Of a stretch of DNA of 64,000 nucleotides, positions 10,405 to 20,958 are shown piece after piece. The notes under the pieces are model-generated. The model made no database searches and was not told the origin of the DNA. It saw nothing but the letters and a program-made list of their open reading frames with translations. Every line of letters starts with the position of its first letter. Position 1 is the first letter of the stretch. The translations under genes were made by a program, and so were the position numbers. The stretch comes from Isoetes taiwanensis. Its lineage: Eukaryota > Streptophyta > Lycopodiopsida > Isoetales > Isoetaceae. The stretch is taken from positions 124,001 to 188,000 of the forward strand of contig JAJEKV010000016.1 in assembly GCA_021234155.1 (NCBI GenBank), in the 5' to 3' direction.

Positions 10405-13400
10405 ATGGAAAGCTCCCCTGAAAGCATCGATTCAACTAGAAGAAGGATTTTCTTGCAAATTCAAGCTGAAAATAGAAGAAAATCCCAGAAAGGAAGAGAG
10501 AGAGAGAAGGAAAACAATCCTCCTTCCAATACCAAAGATTGTGGTGTTTTGAGTGAAAGAAGATTACGAGGAATTGTCGAAGAATTTGGAAGATTATTTC
10601 AATGAAATTACAAATACTTTTGCCTCGAATGTGGACAAAGGGAAGTTAGCATCGAGATTCTTCAAGAAGATTAAACATCTTCCACTTTCGATGTTGATGT
10701 AGCAGAGATCAAAAAGAAAATGCCCTTATGAGGGATTTAATTTTGAATGTGAAAGAGACTTTTCAAGCTAAAAAATATGATAGAAATCTTGATGTTCTTC
10801 AAGCAAAAGGAGTACACCGCAAATGGTCGCATCTTCAACAAAGGGAGTGAATCAATCGGCAATAGCAAGGCTTCTATCTATTCCAAGAAGAACTGTGGCA
10901 AGAGCATTTCGAGAGGCGTGTGTATGCGAGAATTTGAAGCGGGTCCACGGTCAATGTTTGGAGGAGAAAAATGTCGATGCACTTTTCGGATGAAGCAAAG
11001 AGGTAAGATAAAGAATTTTTGGGATGAGAATACTAGGATCTCACCATATAAAAAACATGTGAGAAAACATGTTAGTGAAACAGGTGAAAAGATTGACCAT
11101 CCTATTCATTTGCTGGAGGTGACAATAGTAAGCACATTCTGCCTCTTTTTTTTCTGTATTTTGCATGATATTGTTGCTGATTCTGTGTTATGATCAGTTG
11201 CAGTTTTATCTTCAATTCAGGAAAGAGTATCCTGAGATCAATATATGCCAGCAAACCTTTGAGAAGCTTAAACCAAGCTATATTAGGAGATTGCAAGAAA
11301 GAGAGACTTGCTGCTGCCAGTACCACATGCACCTTGATTTTGTCATGCAGGCAATTAATAACATGAGGTCTGATCCTTATGGTGTGCACAAAGATTGCAA
11401 ATGCGAATGCAGGGTATGTGGTCCAGGTCCAACATGCAATGCTAAGGACAATATTTTTAAATCTACAAGTGAGTATTGGAGAAATGTGGTATGCCCCAAA
11501 GTAGAAGCAGATGAATGGCACAAACATGCATGTTTGATGCAGACCTGCAAGAAATGTGGTCTCAAGAGGTAAGTTATTAATATAGCTCATCTATATTGTT
11601 TAACTTTTCATTTCTATGATATCTAGATAACATATGTCATATATATTGTTTAACTTTTCATTTCTATGATATCTAGCTTCAATATTCTCTTACAGTACTT
11701 TCTCTATTCCACTTTATACAGGATTCCAAAGTGTCCAAGGGAAACAAGTAAATCATTAGAACACCTGGTGGATTGGAAAGTTTTTGAAAAAGTTAGTGTT
11801 GAGTTTGTGTTAGAAGGATCACGTCATTTATACTAATTTGTTGATTCTACTGCTTGCAGCAAGAAGCTGTTTCTAAGAGAAACCCTAAGAAGAAACCAAT
11901 CAAAGTTACAAGATTGGCCTACAAGACTGGTACCCCTTTTGAATTTCAGGAACATGCAAGAAAAACAATGGCAGCATTTGTGCCACACAACTACAAGGCT
12001 CATTGGCAAGCAAAACAATTCAGACAATGTTTGGCAAGTTTTGGAGAAGACACAATAGTTTCTGTAATTGACTTTGCAGAAAACTATGGTTTCAAAGTTC
12101 AGCAGGAAGCGCAATCATGTCATTGGCACACTGACTAGGTATCCATTTTAGTTCATATCACTTACAGGTTTGGAAGGAAACAACAGGTGGATGGCAATGA
12201 CATCAAGAAGAAAAGAAAAGATATGAAGCAAAAAGATGATAACAGAGAAATTATAAAAGAGTGTCACTTCTATATTTCAGATGAGAAGTCTCATGACACT
12301 GAATTTGTACAGCATTGCCTCTTAAAACATGCCACTTGGTTGGAGTTAAATGGTATTCAATATTCCAAGCATTATGTATGGTCAGATGGTTGTTCATCTC
12401 AATTTAAGTCTGCAAGACCATTCTATTTCTTGGGTAGATGGTACAGAGATCTTGGGAAGGAGATTATTTGGAATTTCTTTGCCAGCTCGCATGGAAAAGG
12501 TGAGCATGATGGCCAAGGAGCAGTGGTAAAAAGATTTCTCACAAAGGAACAAGCAAGTATAATGGGAGAAAACTCGATTGTCTTTGCAGATGTCGTTCGA
12601 TTTCTAAATGAATTCTTTACCAACAGCTCATCGATTCCGATATATACGGTAAATCTTGACTTGTAGCACTTGAAGCACTTGAAGCACTTAGACACGTATT
12701 TTAGTCTAATTATTGTTCATGATTTTTATGCATGTTTGGTGATACTTTACTAGTTTTATACATGTTGAAGGCCATTTATGTACAAATATAACATTTTGAA
12801 CTTTTTTTTTTTGTTATTGGAATGTTTACTTACACATTTCAACACTTACAAAGACTTACAAAGAATTAAGCACTTACAAAGACTTGATTAATTGTTGCGC
12901 AGGTACTTTCGGAAATTGACCCTCATAGTATAGATAGATCAGAAAGGTATGATGCTCAGACCCTCAAAGGGACAACTAAAATTCATTGCATCAGGCCTTT
13001 TGATAGAGAAAATCCTTTGAAGCTTGCACATAGACCTTTGTCATGTTTTTGCATGTCTTGCCAAAGAAGGGAAATGGGACTCTGTAGCACTAAATCTCAG
13101 TATAGGAGGTTGGGAGACAAATGAGTTGGTCTCAAAAGAGCGTAACTGGCAGAAATTTCGACAATGAGGTTGTGTCGAAGACGAGGAGACTGATAGTGAA
13201 GATGATGGTGACCATGATCTGATCAGCTCTAATGTAGAAGTAGGGGACAATTTTGCAGTGAATGCAGAAGAAGGCAATGCTGAGGGTGTAGACTTTTATG
13301 TCCTAAAATGTATTGAGACAAAGAACACATTACTAGATGATTATGAAGATGGCTGGGGCAATGTTTTTGGAATTGGTGAGGTCATACTTTCTGGCTACTA

Positions 13401-13578
13401 TTACAAACAATTGGAAGGAGAATTAAGTTTTCAACTTCTTTTAGACAAACCACTGGCCACAGTGTATAGCCACCTCGTTAGGATTTGCAAATTTGACATG
13501 ACTTTGGTGAAAGACAACCTATATAGTATGGATGAGCAGACATGCCAACAAATAATGAGCAGCCTGCCTTCAAGTTGA
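10405..13578 (+). pseudogene. DDE-type transposase-like gene of E1
   Basis: Likely exons: 10405 to about 11129 (several frameshifts), 11198-11568, 11722 to about 11793, 11860-12648, and 12903 to about 13578. The first part holds a helix-turn-helix-like piece (NQSAIARLLSIPRRTVARAF). The middle has FRKEYPEINICQQTFEKLKP and a Cys-rich ERETCCCQYHMH. The core shows DFAENYGFK, then HTD followed by TAG (12136-12138), SDEKSHDTEFV, SDGCSSQFKS and HGKGEHDGQGAVVKR, the spaced acidic pattern of a DDE-type nuclease. The end has a Cys cluster (SCFCMSC) and an acidic region. The single TAG in the core replaces Gln (CAG to TAG). Similar SDG...QFK/HGKG..DG proteins occur widely as unnamed transposase-like genes. 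Confidence 0.7.
11590..11676. repeat. Tandem repeat in an E1 transposase intron
   Basis: TATATTGTTTAACTTTTCAT and the following 19 bases occur twice, about 49 bases apart, inside the intron between 11568 and 11722. Confidence 0.85.
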
Positions 13579-13729
13579 TAACAGTTTCTAATCATCAATT
13601 GTGCAAAGAAGATGAAAATATTCATTGATAACTTAATAAGTATATCCAGATCCAAAGGATATATCAAAATGTATACAAAATTGGCCAGCCTACATGAACA
13701 ACAAAAATGGCTGGCCTAACTATTTACAC

Positions 13730-14445
13730 CTAACTATTTACAACTTGTTTCAGGTGTTGCAAGGCAGAATTGTTGATGAACTTGCTATCTGCCTGTTCAG
13801 TCAGCCACTTCACAAATGTAGAGTAATAGAGATCAAAAGAAACCTGTTGAGGAACTGTTAACATTGCTGCATCCAACCTCTCAAGAATTTCCACGGCCTC
13901 CGTATCCACAAGTTGTATTCTCTTCAATATTGTCTTCCAGTTATCATCCATTGCAAGTTGATACAACAATGGAAAAATGGAATCCACTAGCAAACTTGAA
14001 CTTGTATAAGGTGGAGACAAGAATGTTCTATAAACTGAGTCATCAACCAAAATACATCTTTCAGTGTATTGAGGAAACTGGCAGTACACCTTTTCCAAAG
14101 GTTTCATGAACACTGGTTTGTCAACATGTCCAGGTAACGTGAAAGGCATTTTGTCACAAAACTCTTGTCCCCAAATAAAACAAACACGTGTATAAGTAAT
14201 GGACACAACTTCGTAACACCTCCTTTGTATTGAAACCGGTCATAGATGACCATATAGCCAAGTCATAGTAAACACTTACCTTGTTTAAAAATTGCGTAAC
14301 ACTAGCCCTGAATAAAACTATCTTGTTTTTGTATACTCTATAATGTGTGGGCGGGTATTTCAAGTTTTTCGGACTTTGAATATGTTTTAACCAAAACACC
14401 ATTGAGGTCCATAATCAATAGCTTTCTACTCACCATGATATCTCT
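13730..14445 (-). pseudogene. FCP1/HAD-phosphatase-like gene of E1
   Basis: FCP1/SCP-type HAD phosphatases remove phosphate from Ser/Thr using a catalytic Asp. Reading down from about 14425: KLLIMDLNGVLVKTYS gives motif I, in the DxNGxL form seen in some plant FCP1-like proteins. VLFRASVTQFLNKV and YYDLAIWSSM come next, then PVFMKPLEKVYCQFPQY and CILVDDSVYRTF, matching the late LxDDS motif. The tail to 13730 (PLLYQLAMDDNWKTILKRI and onward) looks complete. The frame shifts between 14154 and 14206, which could be an intron or a break. It faces the transposase with only about 150 bases between their ends. The homologue in E2 sits in the same relative place. Confidence 0.75.
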
Positions 14446-14449
14446 CGCT

Positions 14450-15040
14450 AGTCGCTTTTACTTGTTGAACCCGGCTGGCTCAACACTTGGCAAACCCGCC
14501 GGGCTCAACACTTGCCGGCAAACTTGTCGGCTCAACACTTGTTTCAAATGTCTTGGCAATCAGTATCAACACAATGTTGAACCATTGTTGGCTGTACTAT
14601 ATTTGCCTCTGAAACTATCTTTTGTGGAACAAAAGTCGGCTCAACACTTGTTTCAAATGTCTCAACTATATTTGGCTCAACTATAGTTGGTTGAACTATA
14701 GTTTCACTCTCCTTTTACGCTCTCCTTTTCTTCACTTTATTGATGATGTTTGATTTCTCTTTTTCATTATCAAATTTGTTTGAATTTCGTGCGAGACCTA
14801 CATTAGAACAAAACAAATTCAAACAACCATTGCAAAGCAATTTAAAATTTTTTATTAATAACACTCAAATGGCTACAATGAACACTCAAATACCTTCTAA
14901 TGGCTACAACATCTTTGCATTTCATTGATATGGAATTATCTCCAATTGTCCTCGCATGGAATCAAGGCCGGCTAATTTTCATGTAATGGACTCTTGATTG
15001 AGACGAATCATTTTTGTCATTGAGCATCAAGTATAGCTTG
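14450..15040. repeat. GGCTCAACACTTG repeats; no gene seen
   Basis: GGCTCAACACTTG and variants recur at about 14479, 14503, 14530 and 14638, partly followed by TTTCAAATGTCT. It lies between the FCP1-like and RING genes and may be intron or spacer. Confidence 0.6.
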
Positions 15041-15912
15041 AAATAGAATACCTTCTTTTGGAGTTGGACCCCGATCTTCTACTTCAACAGAAGATGGCGG
15101 CAGATTGACTGTCGTGATGATGCTTTCCCAAGTGGCAAAGATTATTAAGTGCTACAAGTGCTTCATCCGTTGTTTCTTTGCAACTCTACACTTGTATTCT
15201 CATCGACCTCTAATGCATCTTTCAGATTCTTCTTGCTTCGAATGGATATTTCCTCTTAGGTGCTTCTCCTTTTTCGCTTGCTTTATCTTTGCTTTTTCGT
15301 TTCTTTGGAACTGCACTTTTGATTTGGGTGAAAATTTTCTTTTCTTGAATGTTCCTTCACCACTTCTATCTACGTGTCACTCTCTTGATGTGACTCAATT
15401 TCCTTTCCCCTCAACAACCTTCCCAAGGTTTTACAGAAGCGACTTCACCCTCATCATGTTAGTATAACATTATTTGCTCCAATCTTATAAGGAGATCTTG
15501 AAGTTGAGGGTAGCAGAGCAAGATTTTCAAAAGTTGATATCCTATCATGTACAATGGAAGGTGATCCTGTATTTTCAAGCACTGTCTCGCCCACGTGCCT
15601 TTGTCATACCAAGCTTTAAAAATAAAGCAGAACTGATAGATGAAGTGCAAACAATGCATTTACCTTTAGCCAACAAAGCTGTGCACATTAAATGATACTC
15701 ATGATCACATTTTAGTTTTACTGATAACCTGTAATTGCTGGAGAATGCTAATCCACATGCAGCACAAGCGTCCTCAAATAGCACAGGTAAGTCTCTACTA
15801 ACTGCATTGACTCTAATTGGTGAAAATTTCATACCTTTCAGTTCTTCCAAGTTTTTGAGGTTTGAATACTGAGAGGTTAACATCCTTCATGTGAAGTTCA
15901 CCTTGCAATTCA
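15040..15912 (-). pseudogene. RING-finger and Lys-rich part of the E1 coiled-coil/RING gene
   Basis: Reading down from 15912: NLKNLEELKGMKF, then a RING-type cross-brace with CAACGLAF, KCDHEYHLMC and GKCIVC (about 15790-15640). A Lys/Arg-rich stretch (KKRKSKDKASEKGEAPKRKY) lies near 15300-15220. RING domains typically recruit ubiquitin-conjugating enzymes. The coiled-coil part of the same gene lies beyond H1 at 19266-19677. When H1 is removed the coiled-coil frame continues as DELQGELHMKDV, and a one-base shift then leads into the RING frame. The FCP1-like region follows downstream on the same strand; whether they form one protein is not known. Confidence 0.6.
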
Positions 15913-16109
15913 TCCTATATTATAATGTTATAGTATGTGTCCGTTTTGCATCCAGCCCTAATTCGGACGGGCAGGATTTGCTAATACCATGGTCCATGAG
16001 GACCTTTAATGTTGGACGGACATGATTAAAAAGAGCCAAATATCACCACGAGTTATTTTCCACTGTTGGCCCTGAAACCCTAACAAGAGCCATAGCTTGA
16101 ATACGAAGA

Positions 16110-16262
16110 CAGTTTTCACAGGCGAGATGGCATCGGCATCAAACGCGCATCCACTCCTAGCTCCGATTTGTCTACTTTTTATTCAGTTTTCACAGGCGAG
16201 ACGGCATCAGCGTCAAACGGCGCATCCACTCCTAGCTCCGATTTGTCTACTTTTTATTCTTC
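16110..16262. repeat. 75-bp tandem duplication in H1
   Basis: CAGTTTTCACAGGCGAGA to CTTTTTATTC occurs twice in a row with a few differences (about 16111-16185 and 16186-16262). Confidence 0.9.
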
Positions 16263-16558
16263 TTCGAATTCTTCAATATATGAGATTCTGCCTCAATCTG
16301 GCAACGCCATGAGAAGGAGCTTCTAGGTCTTACAGGAGGCTTTCTTTGGAGGCGAGAAAGGTCTAGCTTTTTTTTTTAAGCAATTTCCACCTCTTAAACT
16401 TAAAACTGAGACTTTTGTATCTGAAGAAACACGACAGCTCAGGGAAGTTGTTCCCAGATCTGTTTCTAATAAGCTTAAGCCTGTTCCTTTACCCATCTTG
16501 ATGCCTGGCATGATTGTTAGGGTTAAGACCCTAAGAATCCTTATAAGATTTGCAATGA

Positions 16559-17536
16559 TTGGTAGAGCAGTTCAGAAGAAAAAGGAGCCATTGGTACCTA
16601 CTGCATGCTGTGAAGGATGAATTTATTATGAATACCTCGGAATTTAGTAATGATTCCGACGAAAATGTTAGCTCATCTGATGAAGAGATCATTTGGGCAG
16701 AGCATTTAGATTTGCCCAGATTAGAGGCACATACTGCAAGATTTTATTTTTTCATGCATAAGTCCTCTCAAGGGTAAGATCTTACGATAAATAGAACAAT
16801 AGGAAAAGTTATTTTGTTTCAATGGCCCTATTTTAGTTGTGAGGCATGGATTAACCAGCTGAATTGCTTAATTAAAACTATGTTGAAATTTTGAGCTCAT
16901 ATATCTTTTATAGAAGATTCCGGTGTATACATCTGGGCAAAAGCAAGATAGGTCAAATGCAATCTATGAATGAGGGTGCCACGGATTGTTAAAAGGAAAA
17001 ACCCTGTACCCATTCAGAATTATCAGAGTAGGAGGAAAAAACCACAGCTGTGGTGTATATGGTGTCGCTGTGGTGTATATGGTGTCGCATGCATACCATA
17101 ACTCAGGTATTCTCGCTTCCTTCCTTTTTTTTTTTAGATTCATTCTCAGGGATTTCCAAATTCCAGAGAGCTAGCTTTTAGCTTGATGCAAAGATGCAAA
17201 GAACAGCAAGATATAATCTAGATACGCAATGATGGTAAGTCATAAATAATTCATTTGCTCACCCTTTAGTCTTACCATCATTCATTCAATTACCATGTTG
17301 TGTTTCTCATCCCCGTATATGTAAAGCTAAAAGTTATTTGCTTATGCAGAGCGAAGGAAGGACCTGCTCATAAAGCATGGCTCACAGAAGCAGTATTAAC
17401 ATCAGTAATGAAAAATTTTCTTGGAGGAATTTCTAAAGCTGTCCAATCAAAACTCCCAGATGATTGTGGTGGTAAAGACACATTCAAGAGCGACAAAAAC
17501 CTACCGAGCAGAGATGTGTTGAATAATTCTTTTTAA
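16559..17536 (+). other. Captured exon-like pieces in H1, not identified
   Basis: An open piece at 16559-16777 ends in an acidic Ser-rich run (NDSDENVSSSDEEIIWAEHL). Another opens at about 17349, after a good acceptor, with AKEGPAHKAWLTEAVLTSVM and SKAVQSKLPDD. The intron-like spacing suggests captured gene parts. A 22-base duplication (CTGTGGTGTATATGGTGTCG) lies at about 17046-17090. I do not recognise the source gene. Confidence 0.35.
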
Positions 17537-17599
17537 CTTTGAATTTCTTGAGCAGAGATCTGAGTGCAGTTTTTGTGTGTTTTTTGGCATTGCTAGGGA

Positions 17600-17760
17600 A
17601 GTACAGCTGTTCTAAGGAAGGAATGGCAATATTTATGAAAGTATTTGACCCGATGCCTCATCATGATATGATATTAAAAACTGCCACACTTGCAGCATAT
17701 GCAGTAAATGGACATGGAAAGGAGGTCCTTGAGCTTTTCCAGTTCCTTTTTCCAATTGCC
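17600..17760 (+). pseudogene. PPR-repeat fragment in H1
   Basis: KVFDPMPHHDMILKTATLAA and YAVNGHGKEVLELFQ follow the plant PPR pattern (vFdkMphrDvv.Wtali.aYa.nGhg.eal.lF). PPR proteins bind organelle RNA. Only about one and a half repeats are left, bounded by intron-like sequence, so this is a captured piece and not a gene. Confidence 0.75.
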
Positions 17761-17839
17761 CTCCATTGCTTAAGCTCCAAGATATTTTGATATGCTTCGA
17801 AGGTTGATAGAATTCTTGAGAAAGATACTGCAAGACTTT

Positions 17840-19150
17840 AATGCATTATAATAGACAACAAGTTTGATGCAGAAAGTTGTTGCTTCTCATAAGTTTAAGT
17901 GCCCAACATTTGGCTGTTTTTACACATTGTGATGCTTCTTTGAGACCGTGTCAAAGTAAGCCACTTGCTGTTCTTATGTTTTTGACCACCGCTTTTTAGC
18001 AAGCAGACAATTAGAATTAAATGGCTACACTTTGCAACCATGTTTGGTGTGTGTCCTCTAGCATGGTTCAATGATTGAATATTGCGGTCCCATGGAACAT
18101 AGAATACAATATTCGAATATGCGGACCTCAACCTTAGGGCATAGGGATGGGTCAAGTAAGAAATAACAGAGTCTGAGATCCGATGGTCTGGCCTTGCAGA
18201 TTTTGGAATAATTGCCATAATGTTCTAAAATTTAAAGGCAGAACATACATAAATACATACATAAAGGTTACTTGATTCTCAATTTTTTTTTTCCCAATAT
18301 TTTAGCAAGGGGAAAAGAAAACACGTTGTTTTGCGAAGACATCCACATTACAATGGAGTGTACAACACTAATATACTAGACATGTATTCAAAGTGTATCA
18401 TAAATGCGTCTACAATGTAGAAGCGATTTTATAGGTTATTGAAAAAAGCCCTGTGTATTAGACATTATCTTTCGTTTAATTGAAATTTATACCATTCATT
18501 TTATAATGTACAAACATTGCATGCACCTATAATGTATAGAAATTGCAAAAATGAAATGAAATGAAATGAATCTTTATAGCACAAATGCGACATACAACAA
18601 TCCTGAGCTATCATTCTTTATTACTATAAGGGAAAATAGTCAGACTCAGAAGGATTACATCTCTGAAAAGGATATGTGTATGCAATTTTTTGTTGATCCC
18701 GATTGCAGCTTATTGCTCTACGATCGTATGTATAGCGAATATAATTTTCATTGAGTGCACAACACCATTGACCTTATATTGCCAACATATGCCCAACATT
18801 ATATTTTCCATAGGGCTTGAAGATGAATCCTATATTACAATGGGACTTCAAGATCCCTTTGGTTTTTATAGCATCGCCTAGACTATGTATTTTGACGTAT
18901 GCCCTTTTCATAATGCCATGCCCTATAGAGATTATATGTTGTAAGGCATATCCAGAACTTTAAAATGCCCTATTGTATTAAAATGCCCTATTGTATTAAT
19001 GTCTTTCTGGAAACAAACCCCTCCTTATCTTCTTTTCCACTTGAGCTTAAATATTAAATATTACAATAGTAGTGGTTTAACATGTTTTGGGTATTATGAG
19101 GCTGAAATCCTCATAGTGATCATGCATTGCTACATTATTTACAGGTTTCC
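17840..19150. other. 3' part of H1, no gene seen
   Basis: AT-rich sequence with TACA-rich words. AAAATGCCCTATTGTATT is present twice in tandem at about 18961-18998. No coding motif was recognised. Confidence 0.5.
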
Positions 19151-19214
19151 AAGTTCTGCCCAACAATACCAGGTTATGTAGTTTTACAATGCAGCCTTAT
19201 CATTTATAGGTCCC

Positions 19215-19265
19215 CAACATTACAAGTTCCAACCTATTCCCAGCAACGCTGGGCACCATAACTAG
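19215..19265 (+). terminator. Helitron H1 3' terminus (hairpin plus CTAG)
   Basis: This is a transposition terminator, not a transcription terminator. CCCAGC-AAC-GCTGGG forms a 6-bp stem. CACCATAA and then CTAG follow, with the host T next. Confidence 0.88.
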
Positions 19266-19677
19266 TCCCTTCTTAATGCTGTGTTTGGATTGACCTTCCT
19301 GTAACTTGCCATTTTTTTTGCTGCATAGGTCTCAAGCATAATACTTGTTTCAAGCTCAGCAATATCTTTTTCTAACTCTGGAGTTACCTGCAAAGATTTT
19401 TTGAGTTCTAATTCTTTTTTCATTTGCTCAATATTTTTGTTTGCTTCTGCCACATTGCCACTTAAAGCCTGGTTTGAGAGATCCTCTGCTGCCAATGTGA
19501 CAAGGATGTCATTCAACTCCAATGCACAAGCTTCTCTCTCACTAGAAATTCTGGTGATCTCATTCTCGATCAGTTCTATATTCTGTACGATGTTTGTGCT
19601 CAAAATAAAAGATTCCACTGCCAACTTCTTTTCCTCTTGAGCTTCTACCGTCTTCTTCTCTGTATTTTTGGTTCCAA
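19266..19677 (-). pseudogene. Coiled-coil exon, copy A (E1 RING gene)
   Basis: Reads ESFILSTNIVQNIELIENEI and NKNIEQMKKELELKKSL, a long heptad-type coiled coil, ending ...PNTALRR at the H1 border. It is about 98% the same as copy B at 20545-20958. This copy lies next to the RING part once H1 is removed, so it is the ancestral in-place exon. Its own upstream exon (about 20080-19740) has small indels that break the frame. Confidence 0.65.
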
Positions 19678-20549
19678 TGATTGGGCTTCCTACACCTCCC
19701 GTATTTCATAATTTGAGCTCAGTGACCCAATTTACCTTGTGCTTTTAGGATTTTTTTGTGCAGATATGCAATTTTCCCATGCAAAAGCATAGGCTATCGC
19801 TTTTTTCGACCTCATTATTGCATAATCCCTCACTCTCGATAAAGCTTCTTTATCAATGTTTGTAATTGTTCTTTTCGGATGTGGGTTTTACCGGTGAGAT
19901 TTTTATCTCGTGGTGCGGAATTTATCTCCTCTCTCCAAACTGATAGCCAATCTTCTTTGGTGATTTTTTTTTCTCCAAATATTTCATTTTTAGAGCGGAA
20001 TTAGTCCAGATCATCCGACAATCCATGCATTTCCACAAAATCTTCTCATCATCCTTTGCTTCGCCATTTCGATGCTTTCCATTTTGCTTTCGGTATGGCT
20101 ATGGCGCGAGAAATTCCCAGACTAAAAGCTATGGCTATGGCGCGAGAAAGTTCGACTAAAAGCTATGGCTTATGGCTATGGCGTACGGTTATGGCGCGGG
20201 AACTGCCAGCATTAATTGCGTGACACAAGGCTGACGGGATCCAAGTGCTTTAGGTGCTGGGTGCTGTCGCGTTTTTTTGATAGTATAGAATTTACACCCT
20301 TTTATAGAATGATGCCTTGATTGTGGCATATATCCAAGAGGCATTCCCCAAGGCTTGATTGATGGTCTGGGACTCAAATCGTGGTTACGTATTACATATT
20401 TGGTGGTATCACATGTTTTGGTCAAGTCTCTACTATTACTTCTATGTTAATATAAACGTTTTTTACATTTTTCAAGAAAGAAATATAGATATAAAATATG
20501 TCCTTCAATTTAGATGGAAAAAGTATTATTCAATTTAAAATGATCAACA
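19270..20549. repeat. Tandem segmental duplication, copy A
   Basis: The period is 1280 bases: TCTTAATGCTGTGTTTGG stands at 19271 and at 20551. The unit covers the coiled-coil exon, the upstream exon, a TATGGCTATGGCGCGAGAAA repeat promoter-like stretch, the E1 right terminus and about 245 bases of outside flank. Confidence 0.95.
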
Positions 20550-20958
20550 TTCTTAATGCTGTGTTTGGATTGACCTTCCTGTAACTTGCCATTTTTTTTG
20601 CTGCATAGGTCTCAAGCATAATACTTGTTTCAAGCTCAGCAATATCTTTTTCTAACTCTGGAGTTACCTGCAAAGATTTTTTGAGTTCTAATTCTTTTTT
20701 CATTTGCTCAATATTTTTGTTTGCTTCTGCCACATTGCCACTTGAAGCCTGGTTTGAGAGATCCTCTGCTGCCAATGTGACAAGGATGTCATTCAACTCC
20801 AATGCACAAGCTTCTCTCTCACTAGAAATTCTGGTGATCTCATTCTCGATCAGTTCTATATTCTGTACAATGTTTGTGCTCAAAATAAAAGATTCCTTCG
20901 CCAACTTCTTTTCCTCTTGAGCTTCTACCGTCTTCTTCTCTCGTATTTTTGGTTCCAA
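20545..20958 (-). pseudogene. Coiled-coil exon, copy B
   Basis: Open from LEPKIREKKTVEAQEEKKL through the coiled coil to about 20545, where it runs into duplicated flank instead of the RING exon. It can therefore make only a truncated protein. Upstream, a 37-base gap with GT...AG ends separates it from the 21015-21359 frame; that is too short for a normal plant intron. Confidence 0.6.

Larger units (their letters stand above)
15913..19265 (+). mobile_element. Non-autonomous Helitron H1
   Basis: Helitrons start with TC, end with CTRR after a hairpin, insert between A and T and make no duplication. Here A(15912) is followed by TCCTATATTATAATG, and the 3' end has the hairpin CCCAGC-AAC-GCTGGG, about 7 bases, then CTAG (19262-19265) before T(19266). 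Ends match H2, H3 and H4. No Rep/helicase gene is present. Inside are a PPR fragment and unassigned exon-like pieces. Removing it restores the coiled-coil frame of the E1 RING gene, which fixes both borders. Confidence 0.9.

Noticed and set aside
15105-15467. Cys/Phe-rich plus-strand frame resembling a membrane protein
   Set aside because: Antisense of the Lys-rich segment of the RING gene.
19401-20920. Plus-strand frames reading SSNSFFICSIFLFASATL
   Set aside because: Antisense shadows of the coiled-coil exon, which has the better composition and continues into a RING frame.
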